Shown here piece after piece: positions 8,974-18,293 of a stretch of DNA of 64,000 nucleotides. The position numbers and the translations under genes are program-made. Numbering within the stretch: the stretch's first letter is position 1; every line of letters starts with the position of its first letter. The notes under the pieces are model-generated. The model searched no databases. It saw nothing but the letters and a program-made list of their open reading frames with translations, and was not told where the DNA came from. Origin of the DNA: Dysgonomonas hofstadii (GTDB taxonomy: Bacteria; Bacteroidota; Bacteroidia; Bacteroidales; Dysgonomonadaceae); assembly GCF_014196915.1 (NCBI RefSeq), contig NZ_JACIEP010000018.1, positions 1-64,000 on the forward strand, given 5' to 3'.

Positions 8974-9981
8974 ATGGGCGATATACTAAAGTCATATAAA
9001 AAACAGGTAGCCGAGGGTAAGACTTTTCTTATCATAGCTATTGCTTTCGCAATTGTTGTCCGGCTGGTCTATTTCTTTTATCTTGACTTTCCCGGGTTTA
9101 TACAAACCGATGCATATATCTGGAATCAGTTCTCCTTTATTTTCGATACTTCATCGATTTCATTGTTGGCGAGTAGTATGGTTACCGCCGGCATGGCTGT
9201 TCTGGCAGCACATATCAATACCGAGCATGTCTTTGTCCGTCGCCGGACATTACTACCTTCTGCATTTATTATATTGCTTTTTAGCTGCAATCCTGCGTTT
9301 ATATATATAACTCCTGAATATGTAGGCGGATTATTGGTGTTATACATAATTAATCTTTTCTTTACCTCATATAACTCGGAAAGGAAAGCACAGGCTTCTT
9401 ATAAAGTGAGTTTCATGCTTGCTTTGGGTAGTTTCTTTGTTCCTGTTCTGCTATTGTATCTGCCAATAATGTGGTTAACTCTTGCTATTGCCAGGTGTTT
9501 TAATTTTAAGTCGTTTCTCGTATCACTACTGGGAGTGTTTACTCTCTATTTCTCAGCTTTCTCATTTTATTTATTCACCGATAGTTTAAATGTATTCCTG
9601 TCTCCGTTCACTTCTTTGAGCCTGGATACTTTAGAAGGTCTTCCTTTCTTCGATTTTGAAGCTACGCAATGGGCTATACTGGGTGTATCTTTGATTATGC
9701 TTATTATAATAATTTGTGATAATTATATAAACCGGCACAAAGATAAGATCAGGATACGTGCCTATTTGGGAACGCTTGATCTTCTGGCGGTGATGGCTTT
9801 ACTGTTTTTTGTCTTTCTTAATTTAGGCACACAAATGCATTTGTTCGTCGCCTTGATATCAGGGAGTTTACTTTTAGCTCATTTTTATGCTTTGGTAGAA
9901 CAAAGAATCACTATCTGGCTGTTTTATTTTCTGCTTATTTTCTATATTCTCATTTGTTTTTCATCATTTTTATCTTTGTAA
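8974..9981 (+). CDS. polytopic membrane protein (DUF6427-like)
   Basis: A 335-residue protein with about nine or ten transmembrane helices covering nearly the whole chain. Short charged loops include NTEHVFVRRRTLLP and NRHKDKIRIR. It resembles the DUF6427 family found next to purD in Bacteroidota, but that match is from memory of the context. Its ATG starts on the base after the purD TAA, which implies a shared mRNA. Function is unknown; no transporter or enzyme motif is visible. Confidence 0.7.
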   Translation: MGDILKSYKKQVAEGKTFLIIAIAFAIVVRLVYFFYLDFPGFIQTDAYIWNQFSFIFDTSSISLLASSMVTAGMAVLAAHINTEHVFVRRRTLLPSAFIILLFSCNPAFIYITPEYVGGLLVLYIINLFFTSYNSERKAQASYKVSFMLALGSFFVPVLLLYLPIMWLTLAIARCFNFKSFLVSLLGVFTLYFSAFSFYLFTDSLNVFLSPFTSLSLDTLEGLPFFDFEATQWAILGVSLIMLIIIICDNYINRHKDKIRIRAYLGTLDLLAVMALLFFVFLNLGTQMHLFVALISGSLLLAHFYALVEQRITIWLFYFLLIFYILICFSSFLSL

Positions 9982-10027
9982 ATAGAACATTTCATGAGTT
10001 TTAAATGTTTTAAAATATGAGTTTCTA

Positions 10028-10035
10028 TATATTTG
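10028..10035 (+). promoter_or_regulatory. -7 box upstream of the DUF4251 lipoprotein gene
   Basis: TATATTTG matches TAnnTTTG, 48 nt before the ATG. Unusually for this window, a strong purine-rich RBS (AAAGGAGAA, about 10070-10079) precedes the start. Confidence 0.55.
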
Positions 10036-10083
10036 TAAGTGTAGATATATTATTTTATAATTGATAATTAAAGGAGAAATGAT

Positions 10084-10557
10084 ATGAAAACATATGCTTC
10101 AATAATAGTTTTAGGGCTTTCTTTACTATTCTTTAGTTGCAAGTCTACCGATAGCGTGACTAAAGCAGAACAAAAGGCCCTGATTACTCAAAAAATAGAA
10201 GGGATGAATTATAAATTTGTTCCTCGCACAGCAAATCCCTCTCGCGGGAATTCGATCAATTTGAATTATTCTTACTATCTGAAAGTAAATAAAGACACGG
10301 TCAGTGCCTATCTGCCTTATTTCGGACGGGCATATTCTGCCCCTTACGGAGGCGATGGGGGTATCAATATCCTTAGCACAGATTTTGAATATACAATAAA
10401 GGAAAAGAAAACAGGAGAATGGGATATCAGCATAAACATAAAAGATGATCAGAAGAGATACGAACTGAATTTAAGCGCAGGAGATACCGGATATGGTTCA
10501 TTGTCGGTACGTGATAATAACAGATCTCCGATCTCTTTTTACGGAAGTATTGAGTAA
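10084..10557 (+). CDS. DUF4251 lipoprotein
   Basis: A 157-residue protein with a type II signal peptide. The lipobox LFFSC places the lipidated cysteine at residue 19. The rest matches the DUF4251 pattern of Bacteroidota: an N-terminal helix with KAEQKALITQKIE, then strands around NLNYSYYLKVNKDTVSAYLP, FGRAY, and C-terminal GYGSLSV.DNNRSPISFYG. It is a periplasmic or outer-membrane lipoprotein of unknown function. It has its own promoter and a good Shine-Dalgarno sequence, which suggests strong expression. Confidence 0.85.
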   Translation: MKTYASIIVLGLSLLFFSCKSTDSVTKAEQKALITQKIEGMNYKFVPRTANPSRGNSINLNYSYYLKVNKDTVSAYLPYFGRAYSAPYGGDGGINILSTDFEYTIKEKKTGEWDISINIKDDQKRYELNLSAGDTGYGSLSVRDNNRSPISFYGSIE

Positions 10558-10607
10558 TAAAAACAATATTTCACTTAGCCAAACTGTTTTTTTAAGGATA
10601 AAAGTCA

Positions 10608-10652
10608 TATATTTGGAAAATTATTATTTATTTCGCATCTTCGAAGAGATGC
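10608..10652 (+). promoter_or_regulatory. lpxD operon promoter and leader hairpin
   Basis: TATATTTG (10608-10615) is a TAnnTTTG box. Beginning about 20 nt downstream, GCATCT (10635-10640) pairs with AGATGC (10647-10652) across a 6-nt loop, giving a small hairpin inside the 5' leader of lpxD. No T run follows, so it is not a terminator. Confidence 0.5.
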
Positions 10653-10676
10653 AAAGTAAGTTTTGAACATTTTTTT

Positions 10677-11720
10677 ATGCAAATATCCTTCACTGCAGAG
10701 CAAATAGCTACAGTATTAAATGGTACAATTGAAGGTGATCCTTCAGTTGTGGTACATAGCTTTTCCAAGATAGAAGACGGTAAGCCCGGAACTTTAACTT
10801 TTCTAGCTAATCCCAAATATACCCATTATATCTATTCAACCAATGCTACTATCGTATTGGTAAATAATGATTTTGTCGCCGAGTATCCAATTCGGGCAAC
10901 ATTGATTCGTTGTAGTAATGCATATGCTGCATTAGCTTTACTTTTGGATATGGTGGAAAAGATGAAACCTCAAAAGACAGGCGTTGAACCAATGTCTTAT
11001 ATCGCTGAAACAGCAAAACTGGGAGATAATGTCTATGTAGGTGCCTTTGCATATGTTTCAGATAATTCCATAATAGGATCTAACACTAAAATATATCCTC
11101 AGTCCTATATTGGGGACAATGTCAAGATTGGCGATAATACAATAATTTATCCCGGCGCAAAGATTTATTCGGGATGTATTATTGGTAGTAACTGTATCAT
11201 CCATGCCGGAGCAGTGATCGGTAGTGACGGTTTTGGCTTTGCACCTGATAACGGTTCTTATAAGAAAATACCACAGATGGGAATTGTAATTCTTGAAGAC
11301 GATGTGGAGATAGGGGCTAATACAACGATAGATCGCGCCGTGATGGATGCGACTATTATACATAAAGGAGTAAAACTCGACAATCTTATACAGATAGCTC
11401 ATAATGTAGAAATAGGTGAAAATACCGTTATGGCTGCACAGGTTGGCATATCTGGTTCTACAAAAGTTGGGAAACATTGTATGTTTGGAGGCCAGGTAGG
11501 TTTGGGCGGTCATATTACAGTTGGCGATAATGCCAATATTGGTGCACAGTCAGGCATTATAAGCAATATAGAGCCTGGTGCCAAGATTATGGGTGCGCCG
11601 GCTATACCGGTAAGGGATTATTTTAAATCGAGCATTATATTCCCTAAGCTCCCCGAGATGTATCGTCAGATAGCCCAATTACAAAAGGAGCTTGAGGTGT
11701 TGAAATCTAACCAAAAATAA
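10677..11720 (+). CDS. lpxD: UDP-3-O-(3-hydroxyacyl)glucosamine N-acyltransferase
   Basis: A 347-residue enzyme that adds the N-linked 3-hydroxyacyl chain in lipid A synthesis, using acyl-ACP. The N-terminal uridine-binding domain (about 1-100; [16 protein letters not shown]) precedes a left-handed beta-helix of hexapeptide repeats ([25 protein letters not shown] and others). The catalytic-histidine segment is [15 protein letters not shown]. The C-terminal helix ([15 protein letters not shown]) is the acyl-carrier-binding extension. First gene of lpxD-lpxC/fabZ-lpxA, a standard Bacteroidota order. Confidence 0.97.
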   Translation: MQISFTAEQIATVLNGTIEGDPSVVVHSFSKIEDGKPGTLTFLANPKYTHYIYSTNATIVLVNNDFVAEYPIRATLIRCSNAYAALALLLDMVEKMKPQKTGVEPMSYIAETAKLGDNVYVGAFAYVSDNSIIGSNTKIYPQSYIGDNVKIGDNTIIYPGAKIYSGCIIGSNCIIHAGAVIGSDGFGFAPDNGSYKKIPQMGIVILEDDVEIGANTTIDRAVMDATIIHKGVKLDNLIQIAHNVEIGENTVMAAQVGISGSTKVGKHCMFGGQVGLGGHITVGDNANIGAQSGIISNIEPGAKIMGAPAIPVRDYFKSSIIFPKLPEMYRQIAQLQKELEVLKSNQK

Positions 11721-11742
11721 AATACGAAATTTAACTAACATA

Positions 11743-13128
11743 ATGAGTAAGCAACATACGCTAAAAGATAGCTTTACTTTACAAGGAAAAGGTTTACATA
11801 CAGGGCTACCCATTACAATAACATTCAATCCGGCACCGGATGATTTTGGTTTCAAAATAAAGAGAGTTGATCTCGAAGATCAGCCTGTTATTGATGTCCT
11901 GGCCGAAAATGTAGGTAATACCCAACGTGGAACTGTCCTTATTAAGGATGGTGTACAAGTAAGTACTATCGAACACGCAATGGCTGCATTGTATGCCCTA
12001 AGGATAGATAATTGTCTCATAGAGGTTAATGCACCGGAATTTCCAATTCTGGACGGAAGTTCGATACAATATGTCGAAGCCATTCATAGAGTAGGTGTCT
12101 TGGAGCAGACCGAAGAAAGAGACTATTTTGTTGTAAGACACAAAATGGAAGTAGTGGACGAGGAGACAGGTTCCAAGCTTACACTTCTTCCGGATGATAG
12201 TTTCTGTATTAATTCATTTATAGAATTCGAGTCGAAGTATATTCCAAATCAGTCGGCGACGTTAGAGGATCTGTCTGATTTTGAAAAAGAAATAGCCGGA
12301 TGCCGCACTTTTGTGTTTGTAAGGGAAATCCAAAAATTACGTGATGCGGGACTAATTAAAGGAGGAGACCTTGATAATGCGATTGTAATATACGAACGTC
12401 AGATATCACAACCGGAGCTTGACAGTCTTGCAGATCTTTTAGGAGTCCCTCATAAAGATGCAACAGAGCTTGGATACCTGAACAATAAGGCAATACAATA
12501 CCCGAATGAACCGGCACGTCATAAATTGCTGGATATAATCGGCGATATGGCTCTCATTGGGAAGCCTCTCAAAGGAAGGATTATAGCCACCCGTCCGGGG
12601 CATAAAATCAATAATAAACTGGCACGTTTGATCCGTAAGCAGATCAAACAGAACGAGGTGCAACCTCCTGTTTACAACCCCAACAAGGAACCTGTATTCG
12701 ATATAAACAGGATAAAGGAACTGCTTCCTCATCGTTATCCATTTTTAATGGTGGATAAGGTTATCGAAATAGGTAACAAATATATTGTCGGAATCAAGAA
12801 CCTTAGCGTAAATGAGCTTTTCTTTCAGGGACACTTCCCTCAGGAACCGGTAATGCCCGGAGTATTGCAGATAGAAGCTATGGCACAAATCGGAGGATTG
12901 CTGGTACTGTCTCAAGTGGATGAGCCCGAGCGTTACTCTACCTATTTCCTGAAGATCGATAATGTGAAATTCAGGAATAAAGCAGTGCCTGGTGATACCT
13001 TAATATTCAGGCTGAACCTTATGTCTGAGATACGGAGAGGTATTGCTAACATGAAGGGATATGCTTTTATCGGAGACAGGCTTATTTCAGAAGCCGAATT
13101 TACCGCTCAAATTGTAAAGAATAAATAA
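11743..13128 (+). CDS. lpxC/fabZ: bifunctional LpxC deacetylase / FabZ dehydratase
   Basis: A 461-residue fusion. Residues about 1-300 are LpxC, the zinc deacetylase that commits UDP-3-O-acyl-GlcNAc to lipid A, with zinc ligand H78 in STIEHAMAAL and the RPGHKINNKLARLIRK segment. Residues about 318-461 are FabZ, a hot-dog-fold 3-hydroxyacyl-ACP dehydratase with LLPHRYPFLMVDKV, GHFPQEPVMPGV and the helix QIEAMAQ. The fusion is typical of Bacteroidota and couples lipid A flux to fatty acid elongation, which share 3-hydroxyacyl-ACP. It lies 22 nt after lpxD. Confidence 0.97.
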   Translation: MSKQHTLKDSFTLQGKGLHTGLPITITFNPAPDDFGFKIKRVDLEDQPVIDVLAENVGNTQRGTVLIKDGVQVSTIEHAMAALYALRIDNCLIEVNAPEFPILDGSSIQYVEAIHRVGVLEQTEERDYFVVRHKMEVVDEETGSKLTLLPDDSFCINSFIEFESKYIPNQSATLEDLSDFEKEIAGCRTFVFVREIQKLRDAGLIKGGDLDNAIVIYERQISQPELDSLADLLGVPHKDATELGYLNNKAIQYPNEPARHKLLDIIGDMALIGKPLKGRIIATRPGHKINNKLARLIRKQIKQNEVQPPVYNPNKEPVFDINRIKELLPHRYPFLMVDKVIEIGNKYIVGIKNLSVNELFFQGHFPQEPVMPGVLQIEAMAQIGGLLVLSQVDEPERYSTYFLKIDNVKFRNKAVPGDTLIFRLNLMSEIRRGIANMKGYAFIGDRLISEAEFTAQIVKNK

Positions 13129-13135
13129 TATTGTT

Positions 13136-13921
13136 ATGTCAGGAATATCGATTCAGGCCTATGTTCATCCAGAGGCAAAGATTGGCGAAAATGTAGTAAT
13201 CGAACCTTTTGCGTTTGTTGATAAGGATGTAGAAATAGGGGATAACAGCTTGGTTATGTCCGGAGCCAATGTTCGCAATGGATCTCGTATCGGTAAAGGA
13301 TGTCGTATTTTTCCCGGAGCTGTAATTGGAGGAATTCCTCAAGACCTGAAATTTAAAGGAGAGGACAGTCTGGCCATTGTGGGCGATAATACCACAATAA
13401 GAGAATGTGCAACGGTAAACAGAGGTACCGCATCGAAAGGATATACTCAGGTTGGCAGCAATTGTTTGCTTATGGCATACAGCCATGTGGCGCACGACTG
13501 TGTCGTTAAAGACTTTGTTATTTTGGGTAATGCTTCGCAATTGGCCGGAGAGGTAGAAGTCGATCATCATGCCATTTTAAGTGGCGGTACTTTAGTTCAT
13601 CAGTTTACCCGGATAGGTGCTCATGTGATGATACAGGGGGGGACCCGCCTGGGAAAAGATATTCCTCCTTATATAATAGCAGGTCGAGAACCCGTTTGTT
13701 ATTCAGGAGTAAACCTGGTGGGTTTGAGACGAAGCGGATATTCAAATGAAAAGATAAATGAAATACAGGAAATATATCGTACAATATATCAGGCAGGCTT
13801 CAATTTTTCGGATGCTGTGAATAAAATAGAACTGGAATTTGAAGAAACCCCTGAAATGAGAATTATAGTTGATTTCATAAAAGGTTCTCCAAGAGGTATT
13901 GTAAGAGGTTATATGGGATAA
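13136..13921 (+). CDS. lpxA: UDP-N-acetylglucosamine O-acyltransferase
   Basis: A 261-residue enzyme for the first step of lipid A synthesis: transfer of a 3-hydroxyacyl chain from ACP to UDP-GlcNAc O-3. A left-handed beta-helix (about 1-185) contains the catalytic segment LMAYSHVAHDC, plus IGGIPQDLKFKGE and HQFTRIGAHVMIQGGTR. The C-terminal helical domain has the typical VGLRRSGYSNEKINEI. It starts 7 nt after lpxC/fabZ and closes the operon. A terminator follows. Confidence 0.97.
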   Translation: MSGISIQAYVHPEAKIGENVVIEPFAFVDKDVEIGDNSLVMSGANVRNGSRIGKGCRIFPGAVIGGIPQDLKFKGEDSLAIVGDNTTIRECATVNRGTASKGYTQVGSNCLLMAYSHVAHDCVVKDFVILGNASQLAGEVEVDHHAILSGGTLVHQFTRIGAHVMIQGGTRLGKDIPPYIIAGREPVCYSGVNLVGLRRSGYSNEKINEIQEIYRTIYQAGFNFSDAVNKIELEFEETPEMRIIVDFIKGSPRGIVRGYMG

Positions 13922-13942
13922 TGATTATAATGATATATATGC

Positions 13943-13976
13943 AAATCCATTTAGATATTCTAAATGGATTTTTTTA
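13943..13976 (+). terminator. terminator of the lpx operon
   Basis: A perfect 12-bp stem (13943-13954 with 13960-13971), 5-nt loop and T run. The T run overlaps the region where the -33 element of the typA promoter should lie. Confidence 0.85.
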
Positions 13977-13989
13977 GCTAAAAAAATAG

Positions 13990-13997
13990 TACCTTTG
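13990..13997 (+). promoter_or_regulatory. -7 box that fixes the typA start
   Basis: TACCTTTG matches TAnnTTTG. It covers the in-frame TTG at 13995, so transcription must begin downstream of that codon and the ATG at 14016 is the start. Confidence 0.7.
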
Positions 13998-14015
13998 CAG
14001 CCTCAATTTATACAT

Positions 14016-15815
14016 ATGCAAAATATTAGAAATATTGCGATTATCGCACACGTCGATCATGGTAAGACTACTCTTGTAGATAAGATGCTGCTTGCCGGAC
14101 AACTTTTCAGAGAAAATCAATCATCGGGAGAACTTATACTTGATAACAACGACCTGGAAAGGGAAAGGGGAATAACCATCCTGTCCAAGAATGTATCTAT
14201 TAACTATAAGGGAACCAAGATAAATATAATAGACACTCCGGGGCATGCCGATTTCGGGGGTGAAGTGGAACGCGTATTAAATATGGCCGATGGTTGTCTG
14301 CTATTGGTAGATGCATTTGAAGGACCTATGCCACAAACACGCTTTGTTCTTCAGAAAGCCATACAGATAGGATTGAAACCGATCGTTGTGATCAATAAGG
14401 TAGATAAGCCGAATTGCCGTCCCGATGAAGTACACGAAATGATCTTCGACCTGATGTTCAGTCTGGATGCGACTGAAGAGCAGCTCGACTTTCCTACGAT
14501 ATACGGATCGGCCAAACAGGGATGGATGTCTATTGACTGGACGAAGCCAACTGAAGATATAACCCCTCTCCTGGATGCTATCGTGGAATATATTCCTACA
14601 CCCGAACATATAGAAGGTACTCCACAGATGCTGATAACATCGCTCGATTATTCCAAATATGTAGGACGGATCGCTGTCGGACGTGTACATAGGGGGACTC
14701 TGAAAGAAAATATGGATGTGTCTCTATGTAAGAGAGACGGGAGCATTGTAAAGACCAAAATCAAGGAAATAAATACATTCGAAGGTTTGGGACGGGCAAA
14801 AGTATCACAGGTAGAATGTGGAGATATATGTGCCCTGATTGGAATAGAAGGTTTCGAAATTGGCGATTCCATCGCAGATATTGAAAATCCGGAACCACTA
14901 CCAACCATTGATATCGATGAGCCTACTATGTCGATGTTGTTCACTATCAATGATTCCCCTTTCTTCGGGAAAGATGGTAAATATGTGACATCACGACATA
15001 TCCATGACCGGCTGATGAGGGAACTTGACCGTAACCTTGCGTTAAGGGTAGAGCTGACAGATAATGCCGACTCATGGACTGTATACGGGCGTGGCATATT
15101 GCATTTATCTATTCTTATAGAGACTATGCGCCGTGAGGGCTATGAATTGCAGGTAGGACAGCCGAAAGTGATCATTAAAGAAATAGACGGCCAGAAATAT
15201 GAGCCGGTGGAAGAGCTTACTATTAATCTTCCGGAAGAGTATTCAAGTAAGATCATAGACTTGGTGACCCGCCGTCGCGGCGAACTAACCATGATGGGAA
15301 GTAAAAAAGACAGGGTATATCTTGAGTTCACTATTCCATCCCGTGGCATTATTGGGCTGAATAATACTGCTCTGACCCTATCGGCAGGAGAAGCTGTTAT
15401 CGCTCACCGTTTCCTTGAGTTTCAGCCCTGGAAAGGAGATATAGACAAACGTGCCAATGGCTCTATTATAGCCAGCGAATCGGGGAATGCATTTGCCTAT
15501 GCATTAGATAAACTGCAAGACAGAGGACGTTTCTTTGTAGAGCCTCAAACAGATATTTATATGGGACAGATCGTAGGCGAACACAACAAAGAGGGAGATC
15601 TTGTGGTAAATCTGACCAAATCCAAGAAGCTTACGAATGTACGCGCTTCCGGTACAGACGATAAGGCAAGACTTGCTCCGGCAATAATCTTTAGTCTCGA
15701 GGATGCCCTTGAATATATCAAAGAGGATGAATACGTAGAGGTTACCCCGCATTCAATCCGTCTTCGCAAGATATTTCTGGATGAAAATGACCGCAAACGT
15801 ATAGCGAAAAAATAG
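14016..15815 (+). CDS. typA: ribosome-associated GTPase TypA/BipA
   Basis: A 599-residue translational GTPase of full family length. G1 is AHVDHGKT (11-18), the switch region has GITILSKN, G3 is [15 protein letters not shown], and G4 is VINKVDKP. An EF-Tu domain II, EF-G-like domains and the BipA-specific C-terminal domain ([20 protein letters not shown]) follow. It binds 70S ribosomes and helps 50S assembly and stress adaptation. The start is placed at 14016 and not at the in-frame TTG at 13995, because a -7 box covers the latter and [19 protein letters not shown] is the usual N-terminus. Confidence 0.95.
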   Translation: MQNIRNIAIIAHVDHGKTTLVDKMLLAGQLFRENQSSGELILDNNDLERERGITILSKNVSINYKGTKINIIDTPGHADFGGEVERVLNMADGCLLLVDAFEGPMPQTRFVLQKAIQIGLKPIVVINKVDKPNCRPDEVHEMIFDLMFSLDATEEQLDFPTIYGSAKQGWMSIDWTKPTEDITPLLDAIVEYIPTPEHIEGTPQMLITSLDYSKYVGRIAVGRVHRGTLKENMDVSLCKRDGSIVKTKIKEINTFEGLGRAKVSQVECGDICALIGIEGFEIGDSIADIENPEPLPTIDIDEPTMSMLFTINDSPFFGKDGKYVTSRHIHDRLMRELDRNLALRVELTDNADSWTVYGRGILHLSILIETMRREGYELQVGQPKVIIKEIDGQKYEPVEELTINLPEEYSSKIIDLVTRRRGELTMMGSKKDRVYLEFTIPSRGIIGLNNTALTLSAGEAVIAHRFLEFQPWKGDIDKRANGSIIASESGNAFAYALDKLQDRGRFFVEPQTDIYMGQIVGEHNKEGDLVVNLTKSKKLTNVRASGTDDKARLAPAIIFSLEDALEYIKEDEYVEVTPHSIRLRKIFLDENDRKRIAKK

Positions 15816-15822
15816 GCTGTGG

Positions 15823-15890
15823 CATATTGCATAAGTCATGATTAAGTAATACCTTGCAGGTATTAAAACTCACCTTACTTGTGCAATATG
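15823..15890 (+). promoter_or_regulatory. leader stem-loop covering the start codon of the next gene
   Basis: Bases 15823-15836 (CATATTGCATAAGT) pair with 15877-15890 (ACTTGTGCAATATG) in a continuous 14-bp RNA stem with one G-U pair. Inside is a second perfect hairpin, AATACC (15848-15853) with GGTATT (15859-15864). The right arm contains the ATG at 15888-15890. No T run follows, so it is not an ordinary terminator. Confidence 0.6.
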
Positions 15891-16721
15891 AAACATATTA
15901 TATATATCCTTACAGCAGTATTGCTATCGTCTTGTAGCTCTACATTCTACTATTCTTCACTGAATACTGCCAACGAATATGTGGAAAAGGTTGATAACGG
16001 AGACTTCCTCATCGAAACAGACAGCCTGTGGATAGCTTACTGTTTCAAAGGTCCCGGCGCTCCTATGCAGATCACTGTTTTTAATAAACTGGATGAACCT
16101 TTGTACGTTGACTGGGAACGTTCAGCATTGATTATAGATGATAAGGCTTTCTCCTATGCCGAAGCAGCAGGCTCTTTTACCTGGAATAACTATAACCCCG
16201 ATGGCACTGTCTATAGCCCGGATTCTACATATACTTTCGATGATGAAATCCGTATGATGTCAGATCATATTAGTTTTATTCCTCCAAAAGCTATGATCAG
16301 CGAAATTCCTCTTAGTCTCGATCCTACTTTTAAGCATCTGGATAAGAAATTATACCGGAATGCTACCATGGCCGATAAGTATCAGGAAGTGGTTAAAACC
16401 CAGCGGGCCGATTTCTCCATGTCAGACAGCCCTCTCCGGTTTAGTAGTTACATCACTGTCTATGCCCAGCCGGATGAACCAATGGTGTTCGAACAGGATT
16501 TTTATCTGGCATCCTTATTTAAAACCGGGATCAGGCCTGGTAATATGGCCGGCGATATGATCAACCGTGGCGACTTATTCTATGTTGAGCAACCAGCAAA
16601 TAATAACGCCCTGTATACAACACTGGGAATTGTTGCTGCCAGTGGGCTTATAGTCCTGGGTGCCTTGTATGGTGATGGTACATATGAATATGTTGACGAC
16701 GGCTACGACTATGACTATTAA
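15888..16721 (+). CDS. lipoprotein of unknown function
   Basis: A 277-residue lipoprotein. The type II signal peptide ends at LLSSC, with lipidated C16. The mature protein begins with Ser/Thr/Tyr-rich sequence, then a beta-rich middle (DSLWIAYCFKG, MQITVFNKLDEPLYVDWERSALIID). A transmembrane-like stretch (about 245-265; LYTTLGIVAASGLIVLGALYG) and an acidic Tyr/Asp tail come last. The start is placed at the ATG 9 nt inside the longer TTG-started frame because it gives a proper signal peptide. It follows typA by 72 nt without a clear promoter or terminator and may be co-transcribed. No family recognised. Confidence 0.75.
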   Translation: MKHIIYILTAVLLSSCSSTFYYSSLNTANEYVEKVDNGDFLIETDSLWIAYCFKGPGAPMQITVFNKLDEPLYVDWERSALIIDDKAFSYAEAAGSFTWNNYNPDGTVYSPDSTYTFDDEIRMMSDHISFIPPKAMISEIPLSLDPTFKHLDKKLYRNATMADKYQEVVKTQRADFSMSDSPLRFSSYITVYAQPDEPMVFEQDFYLASLFKTGIRPGNMAGDMINRGDLFYVEQPANNNALYTTLGIVAASGLIVLGALYGDGTYEYVDDGYDYDY

Positions 16722-16725
16722 CCTG

Positions 16726-18027
16726 TTATTGGCTTAACAGTTTCACTGCGTCCACATACTGTGCAATTCCCTTTGCCACCTGTTTTGCTTCCCGCATAGC
16801 CAATACTACTGTTTGCGGAGTGTGTACCACGTCTCCGCCGGCAAATACGCCTTTTCGTGTAGTCATTCCATATGGATGATCTTTTGTGATCACATATCCG
16901 TTATTGTCTACATCTATGCCCAGCGAAGTAGATACGATACGGTTGGCCGGTTTTGAGCCTATGGAGATAAGCACTCTGTCCATTGGTATCACCTTTTCCC
17001 CCTCAGGTGTTTCCACACGTATGGCTTTCAGTGTATTACCTTCCCCTATACATTCAATGGTACGGCTTTGCCATAAGAAATTAGTCCCTTCTTCCACGGC
17101 CTCGGTATATTCGGTTTTTAATGCGGGGATATTTTCTTCTGTTCCACGGTATATTATGTTTACTGATCTTGCACCCATTCTTAGCGCAGTGCGGGCTGCA
17201 TCCATTGCTACATTTCCTGCTCCGATAATGGCTATATTCTCCCCTTCCAGTAAAGGTACCGCTGCACGGCTTATATCACCGTTATTGTAAAGATTGGCCA
17301 TTCGCAGGAAATAAGAGGATTGCAGTACGCGGTACAAGTTTATTCCCGGAATATCGAGGGTTTTAGGGACTGATGTTCCTGAACCGATAAACACAGCGTC
17401 GTATTCTTTGTTTAAAAGATCGTCTACAGTCGCTTTTTCACCTATAATGAAATCATTGATAAAATTTACACCGAGAGTCTCTATCTTTTTTATTTCCCTG
17501 CGTACTATTTCTTTTGGTAAGCGGTATTCGGGAATGCCATACATAAGCACTCCACCCGGTTCTTTCTGTCCTTCGAATACTGTCACATGAAAACCTTCTC
17601 TTGCAAGGTCTCCGGCTACAGTAAGCCCTGCAGGGCCTGAACCTACGATGGCGACTTTGCCACGGGTTTTTGGTTTGATCCTTTCTTTGATCAGGTTCAT
17701 ATCACTATCGAAGTCGGCAATAAAGCGTTCCAGTCTGCCGACCTTCACAGGATTGTTTTTCTTGTTGAGGATGCAATGACCTTCGCATTGCTTCTCGTGA
17801 GGACATACTCTTCCGCAAATAGCAGGCAGATTACTTTTCTCATTTATGATCTGCATGGCTGCACCTACATTACCCATCGAAAGCTGATGCACAAAGCCCG
17901 GTATATCGTGTTCTATCGGACATCCCTGTACACACAGAGGGTTTTTGCAATTAAGGCAACGTTTAGCCTCATCTATAGCTTCTTTGGTTGTATAGCCTGT
18001 ATTTATCTCGGCGAAATTATTCTTCAT
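16726..18027 (-). CDS. GltD-like NAD(P)-dependent oxidoreductase
   Basis: A 433-residue flavoprotein of the glutamate synthase small-subunit family. The N-terminal cysteine region (CLNCKNPLCVQGC, then CGRVCPHEKQCEGHC) binds two Fe-S clusters. An FAD site (VAIVGSGPAGLTVAGDLA) and an NAD(P) site (NIAIIGAGNVAMDAARTALR) follow, and the C-terminus has GVFAGGDVV. Family members transfer electrons from NADPH to GltB, to NfnA, or act as homotetrameric glutamate synthase. With no large subunit adjacent, the partner is unknown. The start is set at 18027 because a -7 box at 18060-18067 lies inside the longer frame. It converges with the lipoprotein gene with only 4 nt between stops. Confidence 0.85.
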   Translation of the reverse strand: MKNNFAEINTGYTTKEAIDEAKRCLNCKNPLCVQGCPIEHDIPGFVHQLSMGNVGAAMQIINEKSNLPAICGRVCPHEKQCEGHCILNKKNNPVKVGRLERFIADFDSDMNLIKERIKPKTRGKVAIVGSGPAGLTVAGDLAREGFHVTVFEGQKEPGGVLMYGIPEYRLPKEIVRREIKKIETLGVNFINDFIIGEKATVDDLLNKEYDAVFIGSGTSVPKTLDIPGINLYRVLQSSYFLRMANLYNNGDISRAAVPLLEGENIAIIGAGNVAMDAARTALRMGARSVNIIYRGTEENIPALKTEYTEAVEEGTNFLWQSRTIECIGEGNTLKAIRVETPEGEKVIPMDRVLISIGSKPANRIVSTSLGIDVDNNGYVITKDHPYGMTTRKGVFAGGDVVHTPQTVVLAMREAKQVAKGIAQYVDAVKLLSQ

Positions 18028-18059
18028 ATAAAAAATCTTATTTTGTAATCTTGAGTTTG

Positions 18060-18067
18060 CAAAAGTA
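18060..18067 (-). promoter_or_regulatory. -7 box of the GltD-like gene
   Basis: On the minus strand TACTTTTG matches TAnnTTTG, 33 nt upstream of the ATG at 18027. It rules out the longer frame starting at 18096. Confidence 0.6.
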
Positions 18068-18113
18068 TATCTTATTTTGTAAACTTCATATAGCAAAATG
18101 GATATTTTGTGTA

Positions 18114-18140
18114 AAAAGTTGACAAAGTTGACACATATTT
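18114..18140 (+). repeat. GTTGAC tandem repeat, copy A
   Basis: AAAAGTTGACAAAGTTGAC (18114-18132) is followed by ACATATTT. It contains GTTGAC twice at a 9-bp period. The same 19 bases recur exactly at 35859-35877, and a diverged copy ends at the MITE at 18293. The rest of 18141-18267 is AT-rich and I see no gene in it. Confidence 0.6.
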
Positions 18141-18267
18141 TAGTTTAATAGTTTTTAAGTTTTAGCTACACTCTGTTCCGCTGAACGCTGTTTCTAGCTT
18201 GCTAGTTTTATTCTTCAATATTCCCTCTAGTAAACCAGTATACTTTTCGCTAGTACACAGAATTGTT

Positions 18268-18285
18268 AAAACCTGACAAATCTGA
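18268..18285 (+). repeat. GTTGAC-type repeat, diverged copy B
   Basis: AAAACCTGACAAATCTGA, continuing into CATATTTT, aligns with copy A (three mismatches in the GTTGAC units and two bases missing). The MITE-like element begins right after it, so the element appears to have landed in this repeat. Confidence 0.5.
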
Positions 18286-18293
18286 CATATTTT
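18286..18293. repeat. target site duplication, left copy
   Basis: CATATTTT immediately left of the 21-bp terminal repeat. An identical octamer is immediately right of the element at 18562-18569. Confidence 0.75.
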
